Source: Lachnospiraceae bacterium FE2018
GTDB lineage: Bacteria > Bacillota > Clostridia > Lachnospirales > Lachnospiraceae
Reading direction: 5' to 3'
DNA: 64,000 nt
NCBI GenBank assembly: GCA_000702845.1
Contig: JNKK01000004.1
Location: forward strand, 86,218-150,217
Shown one piece after another: positions 17,511-27,222 of the stretch. Each line of letters opens with the position of its first letter. Position 1 is the stretch's first letter. The position numbers were made by a program, and so were the translations under genes. The notes below the pieces were generated by a model. The model saw only the letters and a program-made list of their open reading frames with translations, ran no database searches and was not told the origin of the DNA.

Positions 17511-18896
17511 TTACTTTGAAAGAAACTCATGAATTCCCTTTGCAGCAGCTTTTCCCGCGCCCATCGCGAGGATAACCGTAGCAGCGCCTGTAACAGCGTC
17601 GCCGCCTGCAAATACGGCATTCTTGGATGTCTCGCCGGTTTCTTCATTTGCGATGATGCATTTCTTGCGGTTGACATCAAGGCCGACGGTAGTAGAAGAA
17701 ATCAGCGGGTTCGGGCTGGTTCCGAGTGACATGATAACGGTATCAACATCAATCTCAAATTCAGAACCTTCAACCGGGACCGGACGTCTTCTTCCGGACT
17801 CATCCGGCTCGCCAAGCTCCATGCGGATGCAGCGGATTCCCTTAACCCAGCCGTCATCATTGACGAGGATTTCGACCGGATTGCAGAGGAGATCAAAGAT
17901 GATTCCCTCTTCTTTTGCGTGATGAACTTCTTCGACTCGTGCCGGAAGTTCTTCCTCTGAACGACGGTAGACAACATGAACCTCAGCGCCCAGACGCAGT
18001 GCGGTTCTTGCAGCATCCATAGCGACGTTGCCGCCGCCTACGACAGCGACTTTCCTGCCGCGGAAGATCGGTGTCATGTAGTCGTCGCGGTATGCCTTCA
18101 TCAGATTGCTTCTTGTCAGGTATTCATTTGCGGAGAAGACACCCATTGCATTTTCGCCCGGGATATGCATGAACATCGGAAGTCCTGCGCCGGAACCGAT
18201 AAAGACTGCCTCAAATCCTTCCTGCTCCATCAGCTCGTCAATTGTGACAGATTTGCCGATGATTACGTCTGTCTCGATCTGTACGCCGAGTGATTTAACG
18301 TTTTCAATTTCCTTGTCGACAACTGCGCTCTTCGGCAGACGGAACTCCGGAATGCCGTAGGAAAGAACGCCGCCGGCTTTGTGAAGCGCCTCAAAGATTG
18401 TGACATCATAGCCAAGACGGGCAAGATCTCCTGCACAGGTCAGACCTGCAGGGCCTGCGCCGATGACAGCAACCTTATGACCGTTCTTCTGTTCTGCTGT
18501 TTTCGGCTTAATGCCATTCTCACGTGCCCAGTCAGCAACGAAGCGCTCCATCTTTCCGATGGATACCGGTTCGCCTTTGATGCCGCGGATGCAGACACCT
18601 TCACACTGAGATTCCTGCGGGCAAACACGTCCGCAGACTGCTGGAAGCGCGCTGGATTCGCTGATGGTGTTGTAGGCAGCTTCGATCTCGCCGGCCTTCA
18701 GCTCCTGGATGAACTTCGGAATATTGATGCTGACAGGACATCCCTGCACGCAGCGCGGATTCTTGCAGTTGATGCAGCGGGTGGCTTCTTCCATTGCCTC
18801 TTCTTTGTTGTATCCGTAGCAGACTTCTTCAAAATTGGTTGCACGTACTTTCGGATCCTGTTCTCTGACAGGTACTTTTTTCAATACATCAGCCAT
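17511..18896 (-). CDS. nfnB: NfnB-type subunit (NADPH/ferredoxin oxidoreductase, GltD-like)
   Basis: Large subunit of the electron-bifurcating NADH-dependent reduced ferredoxin:NADP+ oxidoreductase, which balances ferredoxin, NADH and NADPH pools in anaerobes. The 461 residues start with a ferredoxin-like part (CINCKNPRCVQGCPVSINIP at about 41-60 and CGRVCPQESQCEGVC), then a FAD motif VIGAGPAGLTCAGDLA and an NADP motif VVGGGNVAMDAARTA. Sequence alone does not separate NfnB from the small subunit of glutamate synthase, but direct pairing with an NfnA-type gene and absence of a large GOGAT subunit favour NfnB. Start overlaps the nfnA stop by one base (TAATG). Confidence 0.9.
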   Translation of the reverse strand: MADVLKKVPVREQDPKVRATNFEEVCYGYNKEEAMEEATRCINCKNPRCVQGCPVSINIPKFIQELKAGEIEAAYNTISESSALPAVCGRVCPQESQCEGVCIRGIKGEPVSIGKMERFVADWARENGIKPKTAEQKNGHKVAVIGAGPAGLTCAGDLARLGYDVTIFEALHKAGGVLSYGIPEFRLPKSAVVDKEIENVKSLGVQIETDVIIGKSVTIDELMEQEGFEAVFIGSGAGLPMFMHIPGENAMGVFSANEYLTRSNLMKAYRDDYMTPIFRGRKVAVVGGGNVAMDAARTALRLGAEVHVVYRRSEEELPARVEEVHHAKEEGIIFDLLCNPVEILVNDDGWVKGIRCIRMELGEPDESGRRRPVPVEGSEFEIDVDTVIMSLGTSPNPLISSTTVGLDVNRKKCIIANEETGETSKNAVFAGGDAVTGAATVILAMGAGKAAAKGIHEFLSK

Positions 18897-19783
18897 TATT
18901 TGTCACCTCCGCAATTTCCGCATCCGCCGTGGTGCGTGTCACCTTCCTGCGCTTTGAGCATGGCGCGGCCTTCTTCAGTCTTGTACATTGTCATACGCTT
19001 CATAGCCTGATCAAAATCGACTTTATGTCCGTCAAACTCCGGACCGTCAACACAGGCAAATTTCACTTCGTCTCCGACGGTCAGACGGCAGGCGCCGCAC
19101 ATGCCGGTTCCGTCTACCATGACCGGATTCATGGATACGATGGTCGGCAGGTTGTACTTCTCTGTGAGCTTACAGACAAACTTCATCATGATCATCGGTC
19201 CGATCGCAACACAGTGATTGTATTCTTTGCCTTCTTTTTCAATCAGATCTTCCAGACATTTGGTTACCATTCCCTCGCGTCCGTAGGAACCGTCGTCTGT
19301 CGTAATGTAGAGGTTGCAGACAGCGCTGAATTCATCTTCCAGAATGACAAGATCTTTGTTCTTTGCGCCGATGATTGCATCTGCAGTGATTCCATGCTCA
19401 TGCAGCCATTTAACCTGCGGATAGACCGGAGCAGTTCCGACACCGCCGGCGATGAAGATAATCTTCTTCTGTTTCAGCTCTTCCGGATCCATCTCAAGTA
19501 AATCAGACGGACGTCCGAGCGGTCCTACAAAATCAAGGAAAGCATCGCCTTCTTTGAGGTTTGTCATCTGTGTTGTGGATGCGCCGACCGGCTGGAAGAC
19601 AATTGTTACAGTTCCTTTTTCGCGGTCATAGTCACAGATTGTCAGCGGGATACGCTCTCCCTCTTCGTCTGTGCGAACAATAATAAACTGGCCCGGCTCG
19701 CAGCGCTTTGCCACACGCGGTGCATGGACCACCATGCGGTAGATATTTGCAGCGAGCTTGTCTGCATACAAAATTGGAAACAT
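18896..19783 (-). CDS. nfnA: NfnA-type subunit (sulfide/dihydroorotate dehydrogenase-like FAD/2Fe-2S protein)
   Basis: Small subunit of NfnAB, housing FAD, NAD(H) site and a [2Fe-2S] cluster. The 295 residues resemble PyrK-type reductases: a FAD-binding barrel (GQFIIVRTDEEGERIPLTI), an NAD-binding part (FIAGGVGTAPVYPQ) and the cluster cysteines in GTGMCGACRLTVGDEVKFAC. The C-terminus HHGGCGNCGGDK is extra cysteine-rich. Translationally linked to nfnB; the GGAGGTG inside its last codons is the nfnB ribosome binding site. Confidence 0.9.
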   Translation of the reverse strand: MFPILYADKLAANIYRMVVHAPRVAKRCEPGQFIIVRTDEEGERIPLTICDYDREKGTVTIVFQPVGASTTQMTNLKEGDAFLDFVGPLGRPSDLLEMDPEELKQKKIIFIAGGVGTAPVYPQVKWLHEHGITADAIIGAKNKDLVILEDEFSAVCNLYITTDDGSYGREGMVTKCLEDLIEKEGKEYNHCVAIGPMIMMKFVCKLTEKYNLPTIVSMNPVMVDGTGMCGACRLTVGDEVKFACVDGPEFDGHKVDFDQAMKRMTMYKTEEGRAMLKAQEGDTHHGGCGNCGGDK

Positions 19784-19811
19784 AGTCTGATCTGGCTCCT
19801 TTCATGAATCC

Positions 19812-21194
19812 TTAGTTGGTTGTTGCTGTTTCGCTGTTGTCTTCTTCAGGTGATGGTTCCGCAGTCGGCTCCGGTTCCGCGGTCGGTTCCGGCGTCGGTT
19901 CAGAAGTCGGTACCGGCGTTTCCGTCGGCTTCGGAGTCTTCGTCGGCTTCGGTGTTTTTGTCGGTTCCGGGGTAGACGTCGGGGTCGGTTCCGGGGTCGG
20001 CGTAAACACATACTGCGGTCTCTGCTGATTCGGCGTCGGGGTCGGCGTCGGTCTCAGCTTTGTATATACATAAGTTGCTGATGCAACATCACCTTCTTTG
20101 CCGTTGTCATCCACGAGAACTGCATAGAAAATATGGTCACCCTCACGCATGTCAACCGGTTTATCATAGCGTATGCTGTTTTTTGTTGCTCTTACATCAA
20201 AAGAATAATAAGCCGTATATCCAAAGGGCACTTCCACAGTGATCTTTGGAATTTCAGTAGACGAATAAGTTCCTGATTTTGGTGTGATGACAGGCGCGGA
20301 AGCTTTATTCAGCTGAATTGAATACGTGCCGGAAAATTCATTTCCCGGGATCTTCTGCGGACTGATATAGCGCGCGCGGAGATTTGTTTCGCCTTCCTTC
20401 AGCTCGATCGCCGAAGCATACTTTAAAGAAGCTTCCGTCGGTTCAGATCCGTCGAGCGTATAATAAACGGATCCATTCCCTTCTGCTTTCAGTTCCAGTT
20501 TTTTGCTTTCGTGATAAATACCAGGCTGATCAGACGGAACCACATCATAAGTAACATAGTCCCTGAACCGTTCCCTGATTCCGGCATCCTGTATGTTCTG
20601 CAGCAGTGTCTGAAGATCATCATACTTCTGACCTGCGGCAAACAGCGGAACCAGCGCATCATATGCTTTGACAAAGGACGGATTCTTTGTTATGACACTG
20701 AGATATGCCTGTTCGGCATTTTCCGTATCATTGTTTTTTTCATAAATCATGCCGAGCAGCAGACCGGCGTCAGGATTGTCAGGCTGAAGCCGGAGGGCGT
20801 TCTGTACATAATCAAGCGATTCGGCAAGTCTTCCTTCTTCATAAGCTTCCATTGCCAGGCGGTACTGGTATTCAAATGAAGTGTTCTTACGCTGTCTGGC
20901 AATGACAGCAATTACCAGAGCTGCCATAACCACAGCAATCAGTGCAAAGACAGACAGCATCATACGCGTTTTGCGGATTTTCTGCTTTTCAGCTGCTTCC
21001 CGCGCGCGTCGCATCGCTTCCTGACGTTCTGCTTCGCGTATTCTTCTTTCTTCTTCTCTCTGACGCAGTTCCTGCTCCTGGGCACGACTCCCGATTGTCT
21101 CATAATCAGGAACCAGCTGAACCGATTCACCACACACCGGACAGAAGAATTCTCCGTCCGGTATATCCGCGCCGCAGCGCGTACACTTTCTCAT
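19812..21194 (-). CDS. Zinc-ribbon, TPR and CHB_HEX_C domain membrane protein with Pro/Thr-rich tail
   Basis: Predicted single-pass membrane protein of unknown role, 460 residues. In order: a zinc ribbon (CTRCGADIPDGEFFCPVC, residues 4-21), a charged Arg/Glu coiled coil (45-73), a membrane helix at about 77-100, TPR-like repeats at about 105-200 (LDYVQNALRLQPDNPDAGLLL), a chitobiase C-terminal-like domain with the motif VYYTLDGSEPT at about 240, a second beta domain (IPKITVEVPFGYTAYYSF), and a tail of about 80 residues rich in TP, EPT and KPT repeats. The ribbon should be cytoplasmic and the tail outside, suited to span the wall. It lies between ftsK and nfnA with gaps of 67 and 28 bases. Confidence 0.8.
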   Translation of the reverse strand: MRKCTRCGADIPDGEFFCPVCGESVQLVPDYETIGSRAQEQELRQREEERRIREAERQEAMRRAREAAEKQKIRKTRMMLSVFALIAVVMAALVIAVIARQRKNTSFEYQYRLAMEAYEEGRLAESLDYVQNALRLQPDNPDAGLLLGMIYEKNNDTENAEQAYLSVITKNPSFVKAYDALVPLFAAGQKYDDLQTLLQNIQDAGIRERFRDYVTYDVVPSDQPGIYHESKKLELKAEGNGSVYYTLDGSEPTEASLKYASAIELKEGETNLRARYISPQKIPGNEFSGTYSIQLNKASAPVITPKSGTYSSTEIPKITVEVPFGYTAYYSFDVRATKNSIRYDKPVDMREGDHIFYAVLVDDNGKEGDVASATYVYTKLRPTPTPTPNQQRPQYVFTPTPEPTPTSTPEPTKTPKPTKTPKPTETPVPTSEPTPEPTAEPEPTAEPSPEEDNSETATTN

Positions 21195-21261
21195 AGACGC
21201 CTCCTGTGTATCCTTAACGGAGCGTTAAACATCGTGGCAGTCATTTCGCGTCAATCTGTTT

Positions 21262-24015
21262 TTATTCATCCAGAATCTGAAGGAACTCATCCATGGTCAT
21301 CAGAATTTTACGAGGTTTTGTTCCCTCTTCTTCCCCTACGACACCTGCATCACAGAGCTGATCCATGATACGCGCGGCACGGTTAAATCCGATTTTGAAA
21401 GCGCGCTGCAGCATGCCGATCGATGCTTTGTTTTTCTCAATGATCAGCTTTCCGGCTTCAGTAAAATAAATGTCGCGGTCATCCGTGCTGCCGCCGCCTG
21501 CGGAATCAGAAGATGATGCGGAAAGTGTGATCTTTTTTTCGGCCTCCTGATCATAGACAGAAGGTTCGTTCTGCTCTTTCAGATAGGTTACCAGATCATT
21601 GATCTCATCATCTGAAACAAACGCACCCTGTACGCGGGCCGGTTTCTGATAACCCTGCGGGTAGAACAGCATATCGCCCTTTCCGAGAAGCTTTTCAGCA
21701 CCGTTCATGTCAATGATGGTTCTGGAATCAACACCGGAGGAAACTGCCAGTGCAATTCGGGAAGGCATGTTCGCCTTGATCAGTCCCGTGATGACATTGA
21801 CAGACGGGCGCTGCGTTGCAATCACAAGATGAATGCCGGCAGCGCGTGCAAGCTGTGACAGTCTGACAATTGCATCCTCTACTTCCTTCTGCGCAACCAT
21901 CATCAGATCAGCAAGCTCATCGACGATTACAACGATTCGCGGCATTTTCGTGAGTGTTTCTCCGCCTTCTCCTGCTGCCTGCATCTGTTTGAGCTTTTCG
22001 TTATATCCGTTCAGATCCCGGACACCCATTGCCGCAAACTTGTCGTAGCGGCTCATCATTTCACTGACTGCCCAGTTCAGGGCTCCGGCCGCTTTCTTCG
22101 GATCATCCACGACCGGAATCATCAGGTGCGGAATCCCGTTGTAAACGGACAATTCAACTTTCTTCGGATCGATCATGATGAATTTCAGATCGTCCGGAGA
22201 AATCTTGTAAAGCAGACTGACAATCAGTGTATTAATGCACACTGATTTACCGGAACCTGTGGCACCTGCTATCAGCAGATGCGGCATTTTTGCAATATCA
22301 GTAACAACCGGTTTTCCGGCAATGTCCATACCTACTGCAAAGACAAGCTCCGCCCGGCTGTTCTGATACGGTTTGGATTCCAGAAGGTCGCGCAGCGTAA
22401 CCGTGCTGTTAACCTTGTTCGGCACCTCAATACCGATTGCCGATTTTCCGGGAATCGGCGCTTCAATTCTGATATCTGCAGCTGCCAGATTTAATTTTAT
22501 ATCATCCTGAAGACTCAGAATCCGGCTCACTTTTACACCCATCTCCGGATGCAGCTCATAACGTGTAACGGAAGGTCCGCAGCTGATATCGGTAATCTGC
22601 ACTTCCACACCGAAATTATGCAGCGTCTGCTGCAGCTTGGAAGCAGTTTCATTCAACTGCGCAGTTGTCTCGCCGCTTCTCCCGCCGGTTCCTTTTTTCA
22701 GAAGATCCAGCGTCGGGAACTGATATTCCGCATGCATTTCAGTATCATCGGGTATGATCAGTTCTTCCGGTTCTGGGTCAGGTGCCGCAGTTCGGCTCCG
22801 CGTCGTTCTCGCAGATGTTGTTTTTCTGCGGGTCTGCATTCTGCCTTTTTCTGCAGCCGCGGATTCGTCCAGATAGGATGCTGCCAGTTCAGCGCCGGAA
22901 CCTGCGGCTTTTCGCCGGCCGCGGGCGGAAGGAGCGGATGCAGGAATAAAACTGTCATCGAAATCATCCGCCGGATCTATCAGATTTTCCGGCATATCAA
23001 CAGCATCTTCCGAACCGGACAGTCCGAGAATATGATCAAGATTGGCAAGCTCCTGCTCAACGCGAAGATCTTCTTCGGTCTTAGGGCGCGGCGCACGCAC
23101 AACAACAGGTTCATCACTGTCACTGGCCCCGCTGATTCTTCTCGTCTGGATCAGTTCCGGAGCAGGTCCGAGATCTTCCTCTTCTTCATCTTCATAATCG
23201 CGTACAACGGTGCGCTTCTTTTCTCTGCGTTTCAGCGTAATCGGAGAAGCCTTGCGTCTGGATGCAGAACGTCTGACCGTTCTGACATCCTCTTCAGGAT
23301 CCTCTGAATCAGCTTCATCCACATAATCAATCGTTTCTTCCGCTTCTTCTGCTTCTTCCTCTTCTTCCGCTGCGCGGCGTCTCCTGCGCTCCGCGGCTTT
23401 CTGATAGGCAGAAGAACTGCGCTGCCGCATCATATTCAGAAGCGGCTCCTGTGTCATAATAATCGCAAAAATAATCAGTGCCGCCACGACCAGAATAAAT
23501 GCACCGATCGTCCCGAACAATCTGCCAAACAGTTTCACGATCAGACCGCCGAACAGGCCGCCGGCGGATCTGTCATAAGCACTGTCAAGATACAGATCGC
23601 GGAATCTGGCATTTTTGTCATAACCGTTCATCAGAAGCTGAAGCAGCGCACAGACAAAGATATAAAGTCCGGATGCACCGATCAGTTTGCGGATGAAAAC
23701 CGGATTATCCCGGTTGGATAATGCAAAAATGAAACCGACGAATAATAAAACCGGAAAAATATATGCAGGCAGACCAAACAGGCCAAAGAAAAATGAAGAA
23801 AGCGCCCTGCCGACCACACCGCCCAGTCCGAAATTACTCAGAAGCAGAACAATAGACAGTGCCAGAATAATCAGCAGGAGTACTTCCTGTTTCAGCCTGA
23901 CATCCTGCTCTGCAGGTTTTTTACGTGTGGACGTTTTTCGGCGTGTGGACGTTGTCTTACTCCCCGATGACCCGGCTGTCCGCTTTGCCGTTGTACGTTT
24001 TTTCTGTGTTGCCAA
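21262..24015 (-). CDS. ftsK: DNA translocase FtsK/SpoIIIE
   Basis: Septal ATP-driven DNA pump that clears chromosome from the division or sporulation septum. The 917 residues have a basic N-terminus, four membrane helices at about 45-195, a long acidic and basic linker (about 200-430, with an EEEEEAEEAEE run), the motor with Walker A IAGATGSGKSVCINTL and Walker B IVVIVDELADLMMV, and a C-terminal winged-helix gamma domain (KASIGMLQRAFKIGFNRAAR) that reads polar DNA sequences. Whether it acts in vegetative division or sporulation cannot be told here. The UppP-like gene precedes it by 14 bases. Confidence 0.96.
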   Translation of the reverse strand: MATQKKRTTAKRTAGSSGSKTTSTRRKTSTRKKPAEQDVRLKQEVLLLIILALSIVLLLSNFGLGGVVGRALSSFFFGLFGLPAYIFPVLLFVGFIFALSNRDNPVFIRKLIGASGLYIFVCALLQLLMNGYDKNARFRDLYLDSAYDRSAGGLFGGLIVKLFGRLFGTIGAFILVVAALIIFAIIMTQEPLLNMMRQRSSSAYQKAAERRRRRAAEEEEEAEEAEETIDYVDEADSEDPEEDVRTVRRSASRRKASPITLKRREKKRTVVRDYEDEEEEDLGPAPELIQTRRISGASDSDEPVVVRAPRPKTEEDLRVEQELANLDHILGLSGSEDAVDMPENLIDPADDFDDSFIPASAPSARGRRKAAGSGAELAASYLDESAAAEKGRMQTRRKTTSARTTRSRTAAPDPEPEELIIPDDTEMHAEYQFPTLDLLKKGTGGRSGETTAQLNETASKLQQTLHNFGVEVQITDISCGPSVTRYELHPEMGVKVSRILSLQDDIKLNLAAADIRIEAPIPGKSAIGIEVPNKVNSTVTLRDLLESKPYQNSRAELVFAVGMDIAGKPVVTDIAKMPHLLIAGATGSGKSVCINTLIVSLLYKISPDDLKFIMIDPKKVELSVYNGIPHLMIPVVDDPKKAAGALNWAVSEMMSRYDKFAAMGVRDLNGYNEKLKQMQAAGEGGETLTKMPRIVVIVDELADLMMVAQKEVEDAIVRLSQLARAAGIHLVIATQRPSVNVITGLIKANMPSRIALAVSSGVDSRTIIDMNGAEKLLGKGDMLFYPQGYQKPARVQGAFVSDDEINDLVTYLKEQNEPSVYDQEAEKKITLSASSSDSAGGGSTDDRDIYFTEAGKLIIEKNKASIGMLQRAFKIGFNRAARIMDQLCDAGVVGEEEGTKPRKILMTMDEFLQILDE

Positions 24016-24029
24016 GTGGTTTCTCCCCT

Positions 24030-24896
24030 CTAACGCGCAAGCATCTGCATCAGCAGTGCCAGCATGCCGAGCATCACATTACACCCGGCAAAAATCTTAT
24101 TGTTTTCTTTTGAAATCAGTTTCTGTGCCCTGCGAATCATCAGCATGCCTGCACCGAATGACGCGGCAAAACCGAAAATGCATCCCGGTATTCCGGTGGA
24201 AACTTCTGCCGTAAAGATACTGCCGATTCTTCCGGGCAGCAGGATTAGCAGAAGACAGAACATGCTGAGCAGACAGGAAAACTTAACGGTCAGTTTTCTT
24301 GATACGCCGCAGAGGAATCCCGCGGATGAAACCGCGGCAATTTTCGAAAGTCCCGGTATAAAGGCGAATCCTGAAAACACACCCATAATTACCGCTTCCG
24401 GGTATTTCATCTGCCGGGGTCCTTTTTCCGGCACATTCATAAAAGAAGATACCAGAAGAATTACCGCCGTGATAAAAAACATCATTCCGGTAATCAGATT
24501 GTTCTGGAAGACGGCAGAAGCTGCATTTGCAAGAATCAGCCCGAGCAGAATCAGCGGAATCAGCGCAGTCAGGAGCATTACAAGAAAATTTCTGTAATTC
24601 CCCGTGAGAATCCGGACGTAATCCGTTTGCGCGCCGCGCGAACCCAGATACAGTTTCAGATTGGATATAAGATCCCGTATGATGCCTGTGAGCGAATAAA
24701 ACAATCTGATCAGATCATTCATAAATGAAAAAACCAGTACCAGAAAGATTCCCAGCATCATAGCTTTGAAAAGTCTGTGATCCAGCGGCACCGAAAGTAA
24801 ATGTGCTCCGATCACAAGCGTTCCCGCACTGCTGACCGGAAAAAATGCCGTCAGCCCGGTCAGAAACCCCAGCAGCAACGTTTTGAGAAATATCAT
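24030..24896 (-). CDS. UppP/BacA-like membrane protein lacking catalytic residues
   Basis: The 288-residue polytopic protein has the fold outline of undecaprenyl-diphosphate phosphatase: an N-terminal loop GFLTGLTAFFPVSSAGTLVI and a second loop IPGLSKIAAVSSAGFLCGVSR, with about eight helices. In active UppP these loops read roughly EGLTEFLPVSSTGH and PGTSRSG. Here both conserved glutamates are Thr and Ala, the His is Thr, and Arg of the second motif is Lys with the following Ser lost. Catalysis by the usual route is therefore unlikely. It may be a transporter- or scaffold-like paralogue. It lies between yebC (6-base gap) and ftsK (14-base gap). Confidence 0.75.
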   Translation of the reverse strand: MIFLKTLLLGFLTGLTAFFPVSSAGTLVIGAHLLSVPLDHRLFKAMMLGIFLVLVFSFMNDLIRLFYSLTGIIRDLISNLKLYLGSRGAQTDYVRILTGNYRNFLVMLLTALIPLILLGLILANAASAVFQNNLITGMMFFITAVILLVSSFMNVPEKGPRQMKYPEAVIMGVFSGFAFIPGLSKIAAVSSAGFLCGVSRKLTVKFSCLLSMFCLLLILLPGRIGSIFTAEVSTGIPGCIFGFAASFGAGMLMIRRAQKLISKENNKIFAGCNVMLGMLALLMQMLAR

Positions 24897-24902
24897 ACCG
24901 TT

Positions 24903-25643
24903 TTACTCCGATGCTGATTCATCCAGATTTGTATACACATTCTGCACATCATCATTGTCCTCCAGAAGATCCAGTGTTTTCTGGAGTCCCGCAAGCATCT
25001 TCTCATCGGTCAGCGCAGTTCTGGTCTGCGGAATCATCTGCACGTCAGCTTCTTCCATTTCAACCCCTTCTTTTTCGAGTGCTTCGCGCACAGCCGAAAA
25101 AGCATCCGGAGCAGTCAGAATTTCATAGTAGTCTTCTTCTTCGTTAAAATCATCAGCACCGGCATCCAGTGCCATCATCATCAGATCATCAGGATCCAGA
25201 TCGCAGGACTCTTTTAATACAATGATCTGCCCCTTTTCATCGAACATAAAAGAGACACATCCCGGCGTACCGATGCTTCCGTTTCCTTTCGTAAAAGCGC
25301 TCCGGACATCAGCAGCTGTTCTGTTCTTATTATCCGTCAGGGTTTCAACTATGACCGCGATTCCTCCGGGACCATAGCCTTCATATGTAATCCGCTCGTA
25401 ATTATCGGCATTGGTGTCGCCGGCAGCCTTTTTAATACCGCGCTCAATGGTATCATTCGGCATGTTGTTTGCCTTTGCTTTTGCGATAACATCACGCAGT
25501 TTGCTGTTGTTGGCCGGATCCGGGCCGCCTTCCTTAACCGCAATTACGATTTCACGTCCGATAATCGTAAAAATTTTGCCCTTCTTCGCATCATTTTTTT
25601 CTTTCTTGTGCTTGATATTGGCAAATTTGGAATGTCCTGACAT
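24903..25643 (-). CDS. yebC: YebC/PmpR family protein
   Basis: Conserved three-domain protein annotated as a transcriptional regulator; recent work on the family also links members to translation. The 246 residues start with the family signature [21 protein letters not shown], followed by [18 protein letters not shown] and [14 protein letters not shown]. Length is normal. Its own promoter lies upstream (TTGACT-17-TAAAAT), so it probably starts a transcript that continues into the UppP-like gene and ftsK. Confidence 0.94.
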   Translation of the reverse strand: MSGHSKFANIKHKKEKNDAKKGKIFTIIGREIVIAVKEGGPDPANNSKLRDVIAKAKANNMPNDTIERGIKKAAGDTNADNYERITYEGYGPGGIAVIVETLTDNKNRTAADVRSAFTKGNGSIGTPGCVSFMFDEKGQIIVLKESCDLDPDDLMMMALDAGADDFNEEEDYYEILTAPDAFSAVREALEKEGVEMEEADVQMIPQTRTALTDEKMLAGLQKTLDLLEDNDDVQNVYTNLDESASE

Positions 25644-25684
25644 GTCTGTTACTCTCCTTCATAATTATACTTTATCAAATAAAA

Positions 25685-25713
25685 ATTTTAACATTCAGCC
25701 CGTATTAAGTCAA
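25685..25713 (-). promoter_or_regulatory. Probable SigA promoter of yebC
   Basis: On the minus strand, -35 TTGACT (25713-25708) and -10 TAAAAT (25690-25685) are separated by exactly 17 bases. It lies in the 76-base gap between nnr and yebC, about 40 bases upstream of the yebC ATG. Confidence 0.65.
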
Positions 25714-25719
25714 TGTATG

Positions 25720-27222
25720 TCACAGAAAGCGGGGTAAATATTCGATCAGATCAGATGCCGTTGCACTTCTTGCCGAACCGGCTTCTTCCGCTGCGCGTCC
25801 GGCCAGACCGTGAACCAGATCACCCAGTGCGGCGGCACAGATTTCAGCTTCATCCGAAACCGTATGAAGTGCCGCGATGATACCGGAAAGCACATCACCG
25901 CTTCCCGCAGTTGCCAGCGCACTGGTCCCGGAATGCATCAGGTAAGAAGTGCCGTCAGGACAGGCGATCACGGTTCTTGCATCCTTCATGACGCAAATTA
26001 CACCATTCTCCCGCGCAAACTGCTCCGCGGCATCAAACGGGTTTTTTCGGATCTCATCGACAGAACGACCTGTCAGCCGGCTCATCTCGACCAGATGCGG
26101 TGTGACAACGATTCTGCACACCTCAGCTGTCCGTATCATGCTATTCTTCAGTGCGGGATCCTTTGCAATCAGATTCAGTGCGTCGGCATCCAGCACCAGT
26201 GGGACTCTGCAGTTATCCAGAATCCAGGTCAGCAGCGCGTGCGCGTCTTCGTCAGTCCCGAGTCCGGGGCCTGCCAGAATACCGTCTGCCCACCGCAGGG
26301 CCGCCTGATAATTCTCCGGATCGAAATATCCCGCATCATATGTGCTGATCAGAGCTTCGGGGAATGCCGCGGCGAGTGGTGTCCTGTTTGCTGACTCTGT
26401 CAGAATCCGCACCATCCCCGCGCCTGCGCCAAGCGCCGCGCGGCCGGCGAGATATGCCGCCCCGTATATATTTCTTGATCCCGCGGCAACAAACAGTTTT
26501 CCGCAGGTTCCTTTGTTTCCGAAAGGATCGCGTTCCGGCAGATGCTTAAGATCATCCTGTTCCAGCAGGTACCTGTTGGAAAAAGCGGATCCCTCCGCAT
26601 CCGGCTCCGGGATGCCGATCGCGGCGACACGCACATCACCGGCAAAGGCCGCGCCGGGCGCAAGATATAATCCGGGTTTTCCGTAAGCAAATGTAACCGT
26701 GCGTTCTGCGCGCACAGCGGTTCCGCAGATGCTTCCGTTGTCAGCATGGATACCGGAAGGAATATCCACTGCTACTACACGCACGTTACGGTCGGCATTC
26801 AGTGCATTTATGATCTCTCCGGCACGTCCTGAAATTTCTCGTGACAGTCCGACGCCGAATATAGCATCGACAACGACAGAATATTTTCCGGCTTCGTAAT
26901 CCGATACAAAACCGGGACGGTACCAGCCAAGCAGTTCCATCTGATGCCGCATGCCCTCACTGTATTTTTCAGGACTGCCCAGGAGCAGTACATCCGGAGT
27001 AAATCCCTTTTCGCAGAGCATGCGCGCCACGGCGATTCCGTCACCGCCGTTGTTGCCGGTTCCGGCGATCACCAGAACACGGTCCAACGGCATGCGCGAA
27101 TGCTGCATGGTGTGCAGTACCGAAAGTGCCGCGCGCTCCATCAGAACCGGTGAGGGCATACCGCGGGAAATCGCCAGCTGATCCGCTTCTTTCGATTCTT
27201 TTGCTGTCAGTAACCGGATCAT
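25720..27222 (-). CDS. nnr: Bifunctional NAD(P)H-hydrate epimerase / ADP-dependent dehydratase
   Basis: Repairs damaged NADHX and NADPHX: the N-terminal YjeF domain epimerises the hydrate and the C-terminal ribokinase-like domain dehydrates it with ADP. In 500 residues, the epimerase part (about 1-210) shows VIAGTGNNGGDGIAVARML, and the dehydratase part (about 220-500) shows AGSRNIYGAAYLAGRAAL, GPGLGTDEDA and TAGSGDVLSGIIAALH. The start codon overlaps the rex stop (ATGA), coupling cofactor repair to the NADH sensor. Confidence 0.94.
   Translation of the reverse strand: MIRLLTAKESKEADQLAISRGMPSPVLMERAALSVLHTMQHSRMPLDRVLVIAGTGNNGGDGIAVARMLCEKGFTPDVLLLGSPEKYSEGMRHQMELLGWYRPGFVSDYEAGKYSVVVDAIFGVGLSREISGRAGEIINALNADRNVRVVAVDIPSGIHADNGSICGTAVRAERTVTFAYGKPGLYLAPGAAFAGDVRVAAIGIPEPDAEGSAFSNRYLLEQDDLKHLPERDPFGNKGTCGKLFVAAGSRNIYGAAYLAGRAALGAGAGMVRILTESANRTPLAAAFPEALISTYDAGYFDPENYQAALRWADGILAGPGLGTDEDAHALLTWILDNCRVPLVLDADALNLIAKDPALKNSMIRTAEVCRIVVTPHLVEMSRLTGRSVDEIRKNPFDAAEQFARENGVICVMKDARTVIACPDGTSYLMHSGTSALATAGSGDVLSGIIAALHTVSDEAEICAAALGDLVHGLAGRAAEEAGSARSATASDLIEYLPRFL

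Noticed and set aside
19816..20028. Plus-strand Gly/Val-rich open frame
   Set aside because: It is the mirror of the Pro/Thr-repeat tail of the minus-strand zinc-ribbon gene; repeats keep all frames open and there is no ribosome binding site.
22549..23307. 252-codon plus-strand open frame
   Set aside because: Antisense to the ftsK linker region; no recognisable domain.
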